A stretch of 64,000 nucleotides of DNA from Pseudoalteromonas sp. DL-6. Its GTDB lineage: Bacteria > Pseudomonadota > Gammaproteobacteria > Enterobacterales > Alteromonadaceae. Where the stretch lies: NCBI RefSeq assembly GCF_004328665.1, contig NZ_CP019770.1, forward strand, positions 1,736,001 through 1,800,000, read 5' to 3'. Below are positions 37,922 to 47,168 of the stretch, piece after piece. Under the pieces are notes generated by a model, which saw only the letters and a program-made list of their open reading frames with translations, was not told the DNA's origin and ran no database searches. The position numbers and the translations under genes were made by a program. Every line of letters starts with the position of its first letter. Positions within the stretch are counted from its first letter, which is position 1.

Positions 37922-38772
37922 AATGCAACTCCTTCGTGCTTTTCCCATGTTTGCCAAACCCCTTGGCAATCTTTAGGTAAGTATAAATTTTTTCCAAGTT
38001 CTAAATAACTAGTCGGAAAATGAAAATCAGAGCCTTGAGAGCAAAGCAAATCGTATTTTTGACTCAATAAGCCTAAAAACTGACGCTCACTCGGGGCCTG
38101 TTGGGGTTGGGCAACTTCCATTGCGTCACCGCCCACTGATTTAAATTCCACGAGTAGTTTACGCAACCATTTATTCGACATTTTGTAGCTACTTGGGTGC
38201 GCTAAAACAGCCACTCCACCGGCGGCATGAATCGCTTTAATTGCTGTTTGCATATCACACCAGTTACTCGGTACGTAACCGGTTTTTCCTCGTCCTAGAT
38301 ACTTTTTAAATACCCCAGGAAAGTTTTTAGCCACACCTCGCGCAATTAAGGCTCGGGCAAAGTGAGCGCGAGTAATTTGCGCATTTTCAGCCAGCTCGCG
38401 GGCTTGTTGATAAATACCTTCAAAGCCATTTTTAGTTAATCGGTGGCCTATTTCAATTGCACGGGTTTCGCGCTTTTGCTGTTGCTCGGTGAGTAATGTA
38501 TGCAAAGTGCTATCATTGGTATCAATATTTAGCCCAACAATATGAATTTCAAAACTCTCCCATTTAGTTGATATTTCAACCCCATTAATCAGTTTAAGCG
38601 GCAAGTTTTCGCGTTTGATAAAAGCCTGCGCAGGCTCAATTGCCGCCACAGTGTCGTGGTCGGTAATGGCAAATACATCAATTTTTTTATCGACTGCTCG
38701 CGCTAATAATTCCTCAACCGTTAAGTGCCCGTCTGAGTGCGTTGTATGGCTATGTAAGTCGTATTTTATCAA
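37918..38772 (-). CDS. rnm: 5'-3' exoribonuclease Rnm / RNase AM (PHP domain)
   Basis: A 284-residue PHP-domain hydrolase. The metal motifs are KYDLHSHTTHSDG (His7, His9, Asp13), ITDHDT (His and Asp near 38), NGVEIST (Glu near 65) and the late SQGSDFHFP. In E. coli, Rnm (YciV) trims 5' ends of rRNA and degrades short RNA. It is divergent from the trp operon, as in enterobacteria. Translation is coupled to yciO by a four-base overlap. Confidence 0.92.
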   Translation of the reverse strand: MIKYDLHSHTTHSDGHLTVEELLARAVDKKIDVFAITDHDTVAAIEPAQAFIKRENLPLKLINGVEISTKWESFEIHIVGLNIDTNDSTLHTLLTEQQQKRETRAIEIGHRLTKNGFEGIYQQARELAENAQITRAHFARALIARGVAKNFPGVFKKYLGRGKTGYVPSNWCDMQTAIKAIHAAGGVAVLAHPSSYKMSNKWLRKLLVEFKSVGGDAMEVAQPQQAPSERQFLGLLSQKYDLLCSQGSDFHFPTSYLELGKNLYLPKDCQGVWQTWEKHEGVAL

Positions 38773-38854
38773 ATGGAAACTACTTTAATTAATGGTTTAA
38801 GGGTGTTTCACACAGTATAACAAGTTTTTTAACGAAATTGTTTTAAATAAACAC

Positions 38855-38884
38855 TTGACACAAAAGCAGTTGATACGTTTTACT
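38855..38884 (+). promoter_or_regulatory. Probable trp operon promoter
   Basis: Perfect -35 hexamer TTGACA (38855-38860), with TTTACT (38879-38884) as the -10 after an 18-base spacer, 35 bases upstream of the first leader ATG. No TrpR operator was recognised. Confidence 0.6.
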
Positions 38885-38918
38885 GTAGCCACTTTTAGAC
38901 ATTAAAGAATAAATAACA

Positions 38919-38963
38919 ATGAAAAATACAATTCAAAACATCATTTGGTGGTGGCACTCTTAA
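38919..38963 (+). CDS. trpL: First trp leader peptide (14 residues, Trp-Trp-Trp)
   Basis: A 14-codon frame MKNTIQNIIWWWHS with three adjacent Trp codons (38946-38954), followed about 40 bases later by an intrinsic terminator. This is the layout of a transcription attenuator: scarcity of charged tRNA-Trp stalls the ribosome at the Trp codons and favours read-through. Its ribosome binding site is weak (AAAGAA). Confidence 0.88.
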   Translation: MKNTIQNIIWWWHS

Positions 38964-39004
38964 AACAAAGGGTGATGAATTGTCGTGTCTAAACAAAAAA
39001 TTCT

Positions 39005-39030
39005 AACCCGCTACCCATGCGGGTTTTTTT
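39005..39030 (+). terminator. First trp attenuator terminator
   Basis: Seven-base stem AACCCGC/GCGGGTT with a seven-base loop and seven or more T residues, between the two leader peptides. Confidence 0.9.
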
Positions 39031-39072
39031 ATCACTAAATTTTGCAATACAAGATTAACAGGAATTAAAAAC

Positions 39073-39123
39073 ATGAATAACGTAAACACTCTTACACATC
39101 ATTGGTGGTGGCGCCTGGCATAG
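39073..39123 (+). CDS. trpL: Second trp leader peptide (16 residues, Trp-Trp-Trp)
   Basis: A 16-codon frame MNNVNTLTHHWWWRLA with three adjacent Trp codons (39103-39111). It has a good ribosome binding site (AGGA at 39060, nine bases before the ATG). The stretch around the Trp codons resembles the first leader (ATCAT and TGGTGGTGGC in both), which suggests duplication. Its terminator lies 43 bases after the stop and AGCGGG (39122-39127) can pair with the terminator's CCCGC, giving an antiterminator. Confidence 0.88.
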   Translation: MNNVNTLTHHWWWRLA

Positions 39124-39165
39124 CGGGACGGTAATGGTCTATCTATAATTTAGACATCGTTATTC

Positions 39166-39207
39166 AAACCCCGCACTGCTTAGCATTGCGGGGTTTTATT
39201 TTTTTAG
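39166..39207 (+). terminator. Second trp attenuator terminator
   Basis: Ten-base stem AAACCCCGCA/TGCGGGGTTT (39166-39175 with 39187-39196) and a T-rich tail, ending 10 bases before trpE. Confidence 0.9.
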
Positions 39208-39217
39208 GGGATGAGGT

Positions 39218-40786
39218 TTGATTTTTAGTCATATAACAACAACACCAGGTGAAGTGACCAGCATAACGCAAGTAAGAGACTACATAAGTAGCCCACTTGC
39301 CTTGTATGCGGCACTTGATAAACCTAACTCACTATTGCTTGAATCTGCAGAGATAGATTCAAAAGATAGCGTAAAAAGCTTAATACTGGTTGATTGTGCA
39401 TTACGTATTGTTTGCCAAGGCAACCAAGTGAGCATCAGTGCACAATCAAACAACGGCCAACAACTACTTAACTATTTGCAAGCTAATGTACAAAACTGCG
39501 CTTCACAGTTAACCGATACCACACTCACACTTGAGTATCACCCAGCCGATGACACCATTGACCAAGCTAGCAAACTGATTGCAGATAACGCTTTTAGTGC
39601 ACTACGCACTTGTTTAAATAGTATTAAAAGCACCACTGACAATCCGTTCTCAGTGTTTTTAGGCGGCGTATTTGCCTACGACATGGTGGCTAACTTTGAA
39701 CAACTAACCGATGTACCCGACGGTGAAAACACCTGTCCAGACTACGTATTTTATTTAGCAGAAACACTGGTTGTTATTGATCATCAAAAACAAACAACCG
39801 AGTTAATTGGCAATGTGTTTAATGGCCCAGATGTTCACGCAAACTGTTTTGAAGTGGGCAAACAATTAGAACGCCTAAATACATTGTGCGACCACGCCGC
39901 AGATTTTAGTGCCCCAAGTCAAACGGGTGATTGCCCTGTAAATGTTGATATTAGTGATGAGCAATACTGCCAGCAAGTGATTAAGCTTAAACAACACATA
40001 GTTGATGGCGATATCTTTCAAGTGGTGCCCTCTCGCACTTTCTCATTGCCGTGCCCTGACTCATTACATGCTTATAGCCAGCTTAAAAAGCAAAACCCAA
40101 GCCCGTACATGTTTTACATGCGTGATGAGGATTTCTCATTATTTGGCGCTTCTCCAGAGTCTGCGCTTAAGTATGAGGTTAAGTCTCAACAAGTTGAGGT
40201 TTATCCGATTGCAGGTACTCGTCCACGGGGTAAGTTTGCAAATGGACAAATTAACCCCGATTTAGATAGCCGTATTGAACTTGAGCTCAGAAACGATCAA
40301 AAAGAACGTGCCGAGCACTTAATGCTGGTTGATTTAGCACGTAACGACGTTGCTCGTATTAGCGTGCCTGGTACTCGCCATGCCAAAGAGCTATTAAAAG
40401 TAGACCGCTATTCACAAGTAATGCATTTAGTATCACGCGTAGTTGGAACATTAAAACCAGAACTAGATGCCCTGCATGCTTATCAAGCCTGTATGAACAT
40501 GGGTACCTTAGTGGGTGCACCCAAAGTACGTGCGGCAGAATTAGTGCGTAAAACAGAAGGCAAACGTCGCGGTAGCTATGGTGGCGCGGTTGGTTATTTA
40601 ACTGGTGACGGTGCCATGGACAGCTGTATTGTTATTCGTGCCGCCTTTGTTAAAAATAATATTGCTTATGTGCAGGCCGGTGCTGGGGTTGTATTTGATT
40701 CAGACCCAATGTCAGAGGCAAACGAAACGCGCGCTAAAGCCCAAGCGGTGATCACCGCAATTAAATCGACGTATAAGGCAGTATAA
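39218..40786 (+). CDS. trpE: Anthranilate synthase component I
   Basis: Makes anthranilate from chorismate with TrpG. At 522 residues it is full length. The feedback-inhibition motif LLLESAEID (38-46) is present, so it should be tryptophan-sensitive. The chorismate-binding domain has DIFQVVPSRTF, YPIAGTRPRG and LVDLARNDVARIS. The start is TTG with AGGGG seven bases upstream; the ATG at 39211 runs into a stop. First structural gene of trpEGDCFBA, one base before trpG. Confidence 0.96.
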   Translation: MIFSHITTTPGEVTSITQVRDYISSPLALYAALDKPNSLLLESAEIDSKDSVKSLILVDCALRIVCQGNQVSISAQSNNGQQLLNYLQANVQNCASQLTDTTLTLEYHPADDTIDQASKLIADNAFSALRTCLNSIKSTTDNPFSVFLGGVFAYDMVANFEQLTDVPDGENTCPDYVFYLAETLVVIDHQKQTTELIGNVFNGPDVHANCFEVGKQLERLNTLCDHAADFSAPSQTGDCPVNVDISDEQYCQQVIKLKQHIVDGDIFQVVPSRTFSLPCPDSLHAYSQLKKQNPSPYMFYMRDEDFSLFGASPESALKYEVKSQQVEVYPIAGTRPRGKFANGQINPDLDSRIELELRNDQKERAEHLMLVDLARNDVARISVPGTRHAKELLKVDRYSQVMHLVSRVVGTLKPELDALHAYQACMNMGTLVGAPKVRAAELVRKTEGKRRGSYGGAVGYLTGDGAMDSCIVIRAAFVKNNIAYVQAGAGVVFDSDPMSEANETRAKAQAVITAIKSTYKAV

Positions 40787-40787
40787 A

Positions 40788-41390
40788 ATGAGTGAAGCAC
40801 ACCCTATTAAAATTTACTTTTTAGATAACTTTGACTCATTTAGCTACAACCTTGTCGATGAGCTAACAATGCTTGGGGCTGAGCTAGTGGTTTACCGAAA
40901 CAACATTAGCGCAGAGGTCATATTCGAAAAAATGCAGGCAGAGCGTGGACAAGTACTGCTGGTATTATCACCAGGTCCTGGTGCGCCTAGCGATGCAGGC
41001 TGCCTTATGGAGTTAATTAACCTGTGTAAGGGTCAATTTCCAATGCTTGGTATTTGTTTAGGTCAACAAGCGCTAACACAAAGTTATGGCGGAGTAATCG
41101 GTCATGCTGGTGAAACCGTACATGGTAAGTCATCAATCATAGAATTAAATGATCACCCTGTATTTTACGGCATGGGTAGCACTATGCCGGTGGCACGTTA
41201 TCACTCATTAATGGCAACAAAAGTACCTGATAACTTAGCTGTTATTGCCAAGTATCAAGATATACCAATGGCTATTTATCATCATCAAGACAATGCACTG
41301 GGCTATCAATTCCACCCAGAGTCAATTTTAACGCCCAATGGCGCAATGCTACTGCAACAAAGCGTTGCTTATTTAACACGTGCCAAATAA
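40788..41390 (+). CDS. trpG: Anthranilate synthase component II (glutamine amidotransferase)
   Basis: The 200-residue class I amidotransferase supplies ammonia to TrpE. The nucleophile is the cysteine in MLGICLGQQALTQ, and the His/Glu pair is in FHPESILTPNG. DNFDSFSYNLVDEL marks the N-terminus. It is a separate protein, not fused to trpD as in E. coli. It lies one base after trpE and 10 bases before the trpD start. Confidence 0.96.
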   Translation: MSEAHPIKIYFLDNFDSFSYNLVDELTMLGAELVVYRNNISAEVIFEKMQAERGQVLLVLSPGPGAPSDAGCLMELINLCKGQFPMLGICLGQQALTQSYGGVIGHAGETVHGKSSIIELNDHPVFYGMGSTMPVARYHSLMATKVPDNLAVIAKYQDIPMAIYHHQDNALGYQFHPESILTPNGAMLLQQSVAYLTRAK

Positions 41391-41400
41391 AAGGAACATT

Positions 41401-42438
41401 ATGACTAATCAATTACACAGCCCGCTTAATGTTCAACACGCTATTGAGCATATTATTGCAAAGCAGTCACTTAGTTACGCACAAGCAAAAGAGCTGTTTG
41501 ACCAAATTATGCAAGGCAATATGAGCGATATTGAACTCTCTGCGCTGCTTATTGGCCTTAAAATGAAAGGTGAAGTAAGCGATGAGATTGCCGGTGCGGC
41601 CGCTTCAATGCGTGAAAATGCCGTTCCCTTTATCACTAATAAAACGCAACTTGCTGATAGTTGCGGTACTGGTGGCGATGGTTCAAACACTATAAATATT
41701 AGTACCACCGCCGCGATTGTAGCGGCAGCAGCTGGTATTAATATGGTAAAACATGGCAATCGCAGCGTGTCGAGTAATTCAGGGTCTGCTGACTTGCTCA
41801 AAGCACTGGGGATCAATATCGATATGACCCCAGAGGTCGCTGCCCGTTGTTTAGAGAGCACAAGTTTTACCTTTTTATTTGCACCGCACTACCACAGTGG
41901 TGTGCGTCATGCGATGAACGTGCGTACCAGTTTAAAAACCCGAACTATTTTTAATATTCTTGGGCCACTGGCTAATCCAGCCGCTCCTGAGGTGCAATTA
42001 CTGGGCGTGTACGATGAGTCTTTATGCATGCCTATGGCACAAACGCTTAATACTCTAGGCACTAAACGCGCTATGATAGTACACGGCTCTGGTACTGACG
42101 AAATCGCCTTACATGGCTCAACACAGGTTGTAGAGCTTAATAATGGCAAAATCACCCAGTACACACTCAACCCAAGTGATTTTGACCTTGCAAACTATTC
42201 ACTTGAACAATTAGCCGGTGAAGGCCCACAATACAATGCAAACGCCAGCCTTGCTATTTTACAAGGTAAAGGCACTGAGGCACACAACGCTGCTATTGTT
42301 GTTAATGTAGCCGCATTGCTGTACTTAACCGGCCAAGCACAATCGTTAAAACAAGGTGCGCAAATCACACACTCTTTATTACGTTCAGGCAAGGCCATGG
42401 ACACACTAAATGCAATTATTGAGGTAAGTCATGGCTAA
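41401..42438 (+). CDS. trpD: Anthranilate phosphoribosyltransferase
   Basis: Transfers phosphoribose from PRPP to anthranilate. A 345-residue protein with the PRPP motif DSCGTGGDGSNTINIST and KHGNRSVSSNSGSADLL, and VRTSLKTRTIFNILGPLANP for anthranilate. The ATG at 41401 with AAAGGAA upstream is the natural start; an earlier in-frame ATG lies inside trpG. It overlaps the next gene by eight bases. Confidence 0.96.
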   Translation: MTNQLHSPLNVQHAIEHIIAKQSLSYAQAKELFDQIMQGNMSDIELSALLIGLKMKGEVSDEIAGAAASMRENAVPFITNKTQLADSCGTGGDGSNTINISTTAAIVAAAAGINMVKHGNRSVSSNSGSADLLKALGINIDMTPEVAARCLESTSFTFLFAPHYHSGVRHAMNVRTSLKTRTIFNILGPLANPAAPEVQLLGVYDESLCMPMAQTLNTLGTKRAMIVHGSGTDEIALHGSTQVVELNNGKITQYTLNPSDFDLANYSLEQLAGEGPQYNANASLAILQGKGTEAHNAAIVVNVAALLYLTGQAQSLKQGAQITHSLLRSGKAMDTLNAIIEVSHG

Positions 42439-43795
42439 TGTATTAGATAAAATTATTGCTGATAAAAAAATAGAACTCATTGAGCGTAAGGCGGTGCGGC
42501 CGCTGGAGAGCTTTAAACATCAAGCCAAACCAACAGAGCGTAGTTTTTACAAAGCTCTGGCAGCGCCAGGCACACAGTTTATTTTAGAATGCAAAAAAGC
42601 ATCGCCCTCTAAGGGGTTGATTCGTCAGCCATTTGATTTAACAGAAATCACCCAAGCGTATAAGCAATATGCCACTTGTATGAGTGTACTAACTGACGAA
42701 AAGTACTTTCAAGGCAGTTTTGATTACCTTGAATTTGTGCGCAGCCAAGTAGAACAGCCGCTTATTTGTAAAGACTTTTTTATTGATGAGTACCAAGTTT
42801 ATATGGCACGTATATATGGCGGCGACGCTATTTTACTGATGCTATCAGTGCTTGACGATCAGCAATATAAAGCACTGCATGCCGTGGCCGACTCGTTAAA
42901 TATGTCAGTATTAACTGAGGTAAGTAACGAAGCAGAAGTGCACCGTGCGCTGGCACTTGATGCGCAAATAATTGGCATCAATAATCGCGATTTGCGAGAC
43001 TTAAGCACCGACTTAGCCACTACAGAACGACTACGTAAGCTTATTCCTAGTAATAAAGTGGTTATTTCTGAGTCAGGTATTTACACCCATCAAGATGTAA
43101 AACGCTTAGCCCCTTTATGCAATGGCTTTTTAATTGGCAGCTCATTAATGGCTGAAGCTGATTTATTACAAGCATGCCGCCGCGTAATATTAGGCGAGAA
43201 CAAAGTGTGCGGCTTAACCCGTAATCAAGACGCTATGGCAGCCTATAACAATGGCGCTGTGTATGGCGGGCTGATTTTTTACCCTAAATCCCCCCGCTTT
43301 GTCGATTTAGATTGCGCCAAAGAAATCAGCCAAAGTGCGCCTTTAAAATTTGTCGGTGTATTTGTTAATGCCGCTATATCTGACGTGGCTGAACACGTTA
43401 AACAACTTAAATTATCAGCCGTTCAATTACATGGCCAAGAAGATGAACAATACATTGCGTCGTTACGTAATGAATTACCACGTAATTGTGAAATTTGGAA
43501 AGCACAGGCGATAAAAGATGTTTTACCACAACCTGTTGCAGGCGCAGATCGCCATTTATACGACACCCACAGTGATTCACAGGCTGGCGGCACAGGCAAA
43601 ACATTCGATTGGTCAGTGCTTCGCGATGCTACGACCCCCTTTATGCTTGCTGGCGGCTTAAACCCAGACAATATTAGCGATGCACTTTTTCAAGGTGCTC
43701 TTGGACTTGATTTAAATTCAGGTGTTGAAGAGTCTCCAGGGAAAAAGTGTGCAAACAAACTACATCATGCTTTTACAAGTATCAGAAATTATTGA
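42431..43795 (+). CDS. trpCF: Bifunctional indole-3-glycerol phosphate synthase / phosphoribosylanthranilate isomerase
   Basis: A 454-residue fusion doing two consecutive steps. The TrpC domain (1-255) has [16 protein letters not shown] and [20 protein letters not shown] with catalytic Lys residues, and IIGINNRDL. The TrpF domain (256-454) begins [19 protein letters not shown], with the catalytic Cys, and ends [15 protein letters not shown]. The fused form matches enterobacteria and Alteromonadales. It overlaps trpD and ends seven bases before trpB. Confidence 0.96.
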   Translation: MANVLDKIIADKKIELIERKAVRPLESFKHQAKPTERSFYKALAAPGTQFILECKKASPSKGLIRQPFDLTEITQAYKQYATCMSVLTDEKYFQGSFDYLEFVRSQVEQPLICKDFFIDEYQVYMARIYGGDAILLMLSVLDDQQYKALHAVADSLNMSVLTEVSNEAEVHRALALDAQIIGINNRDLRDLSTDLATTERLRKLIPSNKVVISESGIYTHQDVKRLAPLCNGFLIGSSLMAEADLLQACRRVILGENKVCGLTRNQDAMAAYNNGAVYGGLIFYPKSPRFVDLDCAKEISQSAPLKFVGVFVNAAISDVAEHVKQLKLSAVQLHGQEDEQYIASLRNELPRNCEIWKAQAIKDVLPQPVAGADRHLYDTHSDSQAGGTGKTFDWSVLRDATTPFMLAGGLNPDNISDALFQGALGLDLNSGVEESPGKKCANKLHHAFTSIRNY

Positions 43796-43802
43796 GGTTA
43801 AA

Positions 43803-44987
43803 ATGCAAAATCCAGCTTATTTTGGCGAGTTTGGCGGTATGTTTGTACCGGAACTGCTTGTCCCTGCGCTTAAGCAGTTAGAAAACGAATTTAATAAAGC
43901 ACAAAAAGATCCTGAGTTTCAGGCAGAGCTAAGTAAATTACTTAACGAGTATGCGGGTCGCCCTACGCCGCTTACGCTAACGCGTAACTTAGTTAAAAAC
44001 CCAAAAGTAAAACTGTACTTAAAGCGTGAAGATTTACTACACGGTGGTGCGCACAAAACAAACCAAGTATTAGGCCAAGCACTGCTTACCAAACGCATGG
44101 GTAAAAAAGAAGTCATAGCAGAAACCGGCGCCGGCCAACATGGTGTAGCCACTGCACTTGCCTGTGCATTGCTTGGCTTAAAATGCCGTATTTACATGGG
44201 TGCAAAAGATGTTGAACGCCAGCAGCCAAACGTATTTAGAATGAAACTCATGGGCGCTGAAGTTATTCCAGTAACGGCAGGCTCGGGCACATTAAAAGAT
44301 GCGGTTAATGAAGCATTACGTGACTGGTCAGCAAATTATCAAGACGCTCATTACCTTTTAGGTACAGCCGCGGGTCCTCACCCATTCCCGACTATTGTAC
44401 GTGAATATCAAAAAATAATTGGTGAAGAAGCAAAACAACAAGTACTTAAAGCCGAAGGCCGTTTGCCTGATGCGGTTATTGCGTGTGTAGGCGGTGGGTC
44501 AAACGCCATTGGTATGTTTACCGATTTTATTGATGAGCCAAGCGTTAAGCTTATTGGCGTTGAACCTGCAGGTAAAGGGTTAGACACGCACGAGCATGGC
44601 GCAACCATCTGTAAGGGAACAAAAGGTATTTTGCACGGTACTTACACTTATATTATGCAAAATACAGATGGTCAAATTGAAGAGTCTTACTCTGTATCGG
44701 CGGGACTAGATTACCCTGCTGTAGGGCCACAACATGCCTTTTTACACGAAACGGGCCGTGCTCAATATGTAGGTATTACCGACACCAAAGCACTTGATGC
44801 CTTTCAAGCATTGGCTAAACACGAAGGGATTATTCCTGCGCTTGAATCAAGTCATGCGCTAGCCTACGCCCTCGAATATGCAGAAGAGCAAACGCAGGAC
44901 AGTATTATTGTTATTAATTTAAGTGGTCGTGGCGATAAAGATTTAGCCCACGTACACAAGGTATTATCAGAGGAAGGTCAACTATGA
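43803..44987 (+). CDS. trpB: Tryptophan synthase beta chain
   Basis: PLP enzyme joining indole and serine. It has 394 residues, with the PLP lysine in [15 protein letters not shown], the [16 protein letters not shown] motif and the phosphate loop [12 protein letters not shown]. The ATG at 43803, seven bases after trpCF, gives the conserved N-terminus [15 protein letters not shown]; an upstream frame inside trpCF is not used. Its stop overlaps the trpA start as ATGA. Confidence 0.97.
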   Translation: MQNPAYFGEFGGMFVPELLVPALKQLENEFNKAQKDPEFQAELSKLLNEYAGRPTPLTLTRNLVKNPKVKLYLKREDLLHGGAHKTNQVLGQALLTKRMGKKEVIAETGAGQHGVATALACALLGLKCRIYMGAKDVERQQPNVFRMKLMGAEVIPVTAGSGTLKDAVNEALRDWSANYQDAHYLLGTAAGPHPFPTIVREYQKIIGEEAKQQVLKAEGRLPDAVIACVGGGSNAIGMFTDFIDEPSVKLIGVEPAGKGLDTHEHGATICKGTKGILHGTYTYIMQNTDGQIEESYSVSAGLDYPAVGPQHAFLHETGRAQYVGITDTKALDAFQALAKHEGIIPALESSHALAYALEYAEEQTQDSIIVINLSGRGDKDLAHVHKVLSEEGQL

Positions 44988-45805
44988 GCCAAGTAAAAAC
45001 TGACCGTTACGGAAAAATGTTTGCCGCGCTTAAAGAGCAACACCAGGGTGCTTTCGTACCGTTTGTAACCATTGGCGATCCAGGTAAAGCGCAAAGCATC
45101 GAAATTATTAAAAGCTTAATCGATGGCGGCGCTGACGGACTGGAATTGGGTATTCCGTTTTCAGATCCGATTGCCGACGGCCCTGTTATTCAACAGGCCA
45201 ATATTCGTGCTTTAGATGTACACATTAATACACAAGATTGTTTTGATATTATTAAAGAAATACGCCAGTACAATGCCGATATTCCAATTGGCTTATTGTT
45301 GTATTCAAACTTAATATTTAAACGTGGCTTAGAAAAATTTTACACTGATGCAAAAGCAGTAGGCGTTGACTCTATTTTGGTGGCTGATGTGCCATTGCAC
45401 GAGTCGAAAATGTTTAGAAAAGCCGCCATGGCCAATGGTATAGACCCAATTTTTATCGCCACGCCGAACGCCAGTGACGATACGCTACGTGAGTGTGCAT
45501 CGTACGGTCGCGGCTATACCTACTTACTGTCTCGTGCAGGGGTAACAGGCACCGATACTAAAGCACAAATGCCTGCAACCCATGTGGTTACACGCCTGCA
45601 AGAGTACCACAGTGCGCCTGCATTATTAGGTTTTGGTATTTCAACACCTGATGATGTAAAAGCCGCGCTTAAAGCCGGTGCTGCGGGGGCAATTTCAGGC
45701 TCTGCAGTCGTAAAAATCATTGAAGCAAACTTAAATGATTTAGACGCGATGACATCACAGCTAAAAACATTTGTAAGCGAGATGAAAGCCGCAACAGCGC
45801 TTTAA
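44984..45805 (+). CDS. trpA: Tryptophan synthase alpha chain
   Basis: Cleaves indole-3-glycerol phosphate and channels indole to TrpB. It has 273 residues, with the catalytic Glu in [14 protein letters not shown], the Asp in ADVPLHES, and the phosphate loop [12 protein letters not shown]. Last gene of the trp operon, translated in an overlap with trpB, and followed by a strong terminator. Confidence 0.97.
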   Translation: MSQVKTDRYGKMFAALKEQHQGAFVPFVTIGDPGKAQSIEIIKSLIDGGADGLELGIPFSDPIADGPVIQQANIRALDVHINTQDCFDIIKEIRQYNADIPIGLLLYSNLIFKRGLEKFYTDAKAVGVDSILVADVPLHESKMFRKAAMANGIDPIFIATPNASDDTLRECASYGRGYTYLLSRAGVTGTDTKAQMPATHVVTRLQEYHSAPALLGFGISTPDDVKAALKAGAAGAISGSAVVKIIEANLNDLDAMTSQLKTFVSEMKAATAL

Positions 45806-45824
45806 TCAACGATTTTTTAACCAC

Positions 45825-45855
45825 TAAAAAAGGGCATGTAACATGCCCTTTTTTT
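45825..45855. terminator. Bidirectional terminator after trpA
   Basis: Stem AAAAAAGGGCATGT/ACATGCCCTTTTTT with almost no loop, flanked by T run; also serves the converging PfpI gene. Confidence 0.92.
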
Positions 45856-45866
45856 GTAGCGCTAAC

Positions 45867-46445
45867 TTAATGCGCTTGATGCTTACCTTCAAGGATCTCT
45901 TCAATAAATTTAGCATTAAACGCGTCTAAATCTGCAGGGCTGCGGCTAGTCACTAAGCCTTGATCAACACAAACCTCTTGGTCAACCCAGTTAGCACCCG
46001 CATTAATTAAATCGCTTTTAATACTAGGATACGAAGTAACCTTTTTGTCTCTGAGCTTATTAATTTCAGCGAGTAACCACGGCGCATGACATATAGCGGC
46101 AACGGGTTTGTTTTTCTTTGCCCCAAAAAAGCCGTTTACAAATGCCTTAGCGTCCGAGTCTTGGCGTAAGCTATCGGGGTTAAACAAACCACCAGGTAGT
46201 AAAAGCGCATCGTAATCGGCGGCATTTGCATTGGCTGCTAATTTATCAACAGCAACTTTTTCACCCCACTTGTCTTCATCCCATGCGGTGATCTGCCCTT
46301 CTTTAATAGAAACAACCTCTATATCGGCGCCCGCCTCAAGTAATGCAGCCTGTGGCGAGAGTAACTCGCTTTGCTCAAATCCATCGGCGGCTAAAATGGC
46401 AATTTTCTTACCTTGTAAACGATTACTGTTATGTAAGTTACTCAT
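45867..46445 (-). CDS. DJ-1/PfpI family protein (YhbO-like)
   Basis: A 192-residue cytoplasmic protein of the PfpI branch. The nucleophile elbow is AAICHAPWLLAEI with Cys near 121, preceded by DALLLPGGLFNPD. PfpI/YhbO proteins are reported as intracellular proteases, stress proteins or glyoxalase III; the exact activity here is not settled. ATG has AAGGAG upstream. It converges with the trp operon. Confidence 0.88.
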   Translation of the reverse strand: MSNLHNSNRLQGKKIAILAADGFEQSELLSPQAALLEAGADIEVVSIKEGQITAWDEDKWGEKVAVDKLAANANAADYDALLLPGGLFNPDSLRQDSDAKAFVNGFFGAKKNKPVAAICHAPWLLAEINKLRDKKVTSYPSIKSDLINAGANWVDQEVCVDQGLVTSRSPADLDAFNAKFIEEILEGKHQAH

Positions 46446-46605
46446 TAAATACTCCTTATTTCATTCAATACATAACTGTATTTGCATATCACATACCAAA
46501 TATAACACGCTGAATATAATAAGTTTTTATAAAAATGAATAAGCAAGCAATGTAAATTATTTACACTGATTGCAGATACTACAGACAAAGGTAATAAAGC
46601 AAAGA

Positions 46606-46653
46606 GCCTGTAAGCTAAATGTTGGCTTTTAGGGGAGAAGCGAACTTACAGGC
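46606..46653 (-). terminator. Possible hairpin downstream of the HU gene
   Basis: Arms GCCTGTAAG (46606-46614) and CTTACAGGC (46645-46653) are perfect but separated by 30 bases. No strong T run follows on the minus strand. Weak candidate only. Confidence 0.3.
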
Positions 46654-46667
46654 ATTAAAATTTTAAA

Positions 46668-46937
46668 TTAAAGACGCTCTTTTAGCGCTTTTGCTGGTTT
46701 AAATACGGCTTTATTAGCCCCTTGTATTTCAATCGTTTCACCAGTTTGTGGATTACGACCAGTACGCGCTGGGTAATAGCTTAGTGCAAAAGTGCCAAAG
46801 CCTGATATTTGTACCTGATCGCCTTCAGACAATGACTTTGTAATCACTTTTTGTAAGCTGGTTAACGCAGCTTGTGCGTCTTTTTTTGTTAATTCACTCG
46901 CATCCGCAATGGCTGCAACCAGTTCTGCTTTATTCAT
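46668..46937 (-). CDS. hup: HU-family DNA-binding protein
   Basis: An 89-residue histone-like protein. MNKAELVAAIADASELTKKD at the start and the beta-arm region GFGTFALSYYPARTGRNPQTGE are typical of HU. It compacts and bends DNA without sequence specificity. The arm differs somewhat from E. coli HupA/B (SYYPARTGRNP), so the exact paralogue is not assigned. The 230-base leader upstream contains several inverted repeats. Confidence 0.93.
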   Translation of the reverse strand: MNKAELVAAIADASELTKKDAQAALTSLQKVITKSLSEGDQVQISGFGTFALSYYPARTGRNPQTGETIEIQGANKAVFKPAKALKERL

Positions 46938-47168
46938 TTTTTGCTCCTAAATACACGCCTAGGCTTAAACCCATTAGAGTGGCAATACAATGATGTAAAA
47001 ATAAAAGCAGGCAGGCTAAGGGTTGCAAGGGGGTAAGTCAACCTTAACCGAGGGCTAAGAGCCTTAGTAAGAGTCAGTGGGTTTAAATATAATCAGCTTG
47101 GCTGTTTTATGGTCATAAAGATGACTTAATCGTTTGCTAGGGTGAGATAAAAATCACCGTGAGCAAAC

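Noticed and set aside
43423..43671. Open frames on the minus strand inside the trp operon
   Set aside because: They lie opposite conserved trp genes and show no family features.
46231..46542. Long open frame on the plus strand opposite the PfpI gene
   Set aside because: It is a shadow frame with no ribosome binding site, opposite a well-supported gene.
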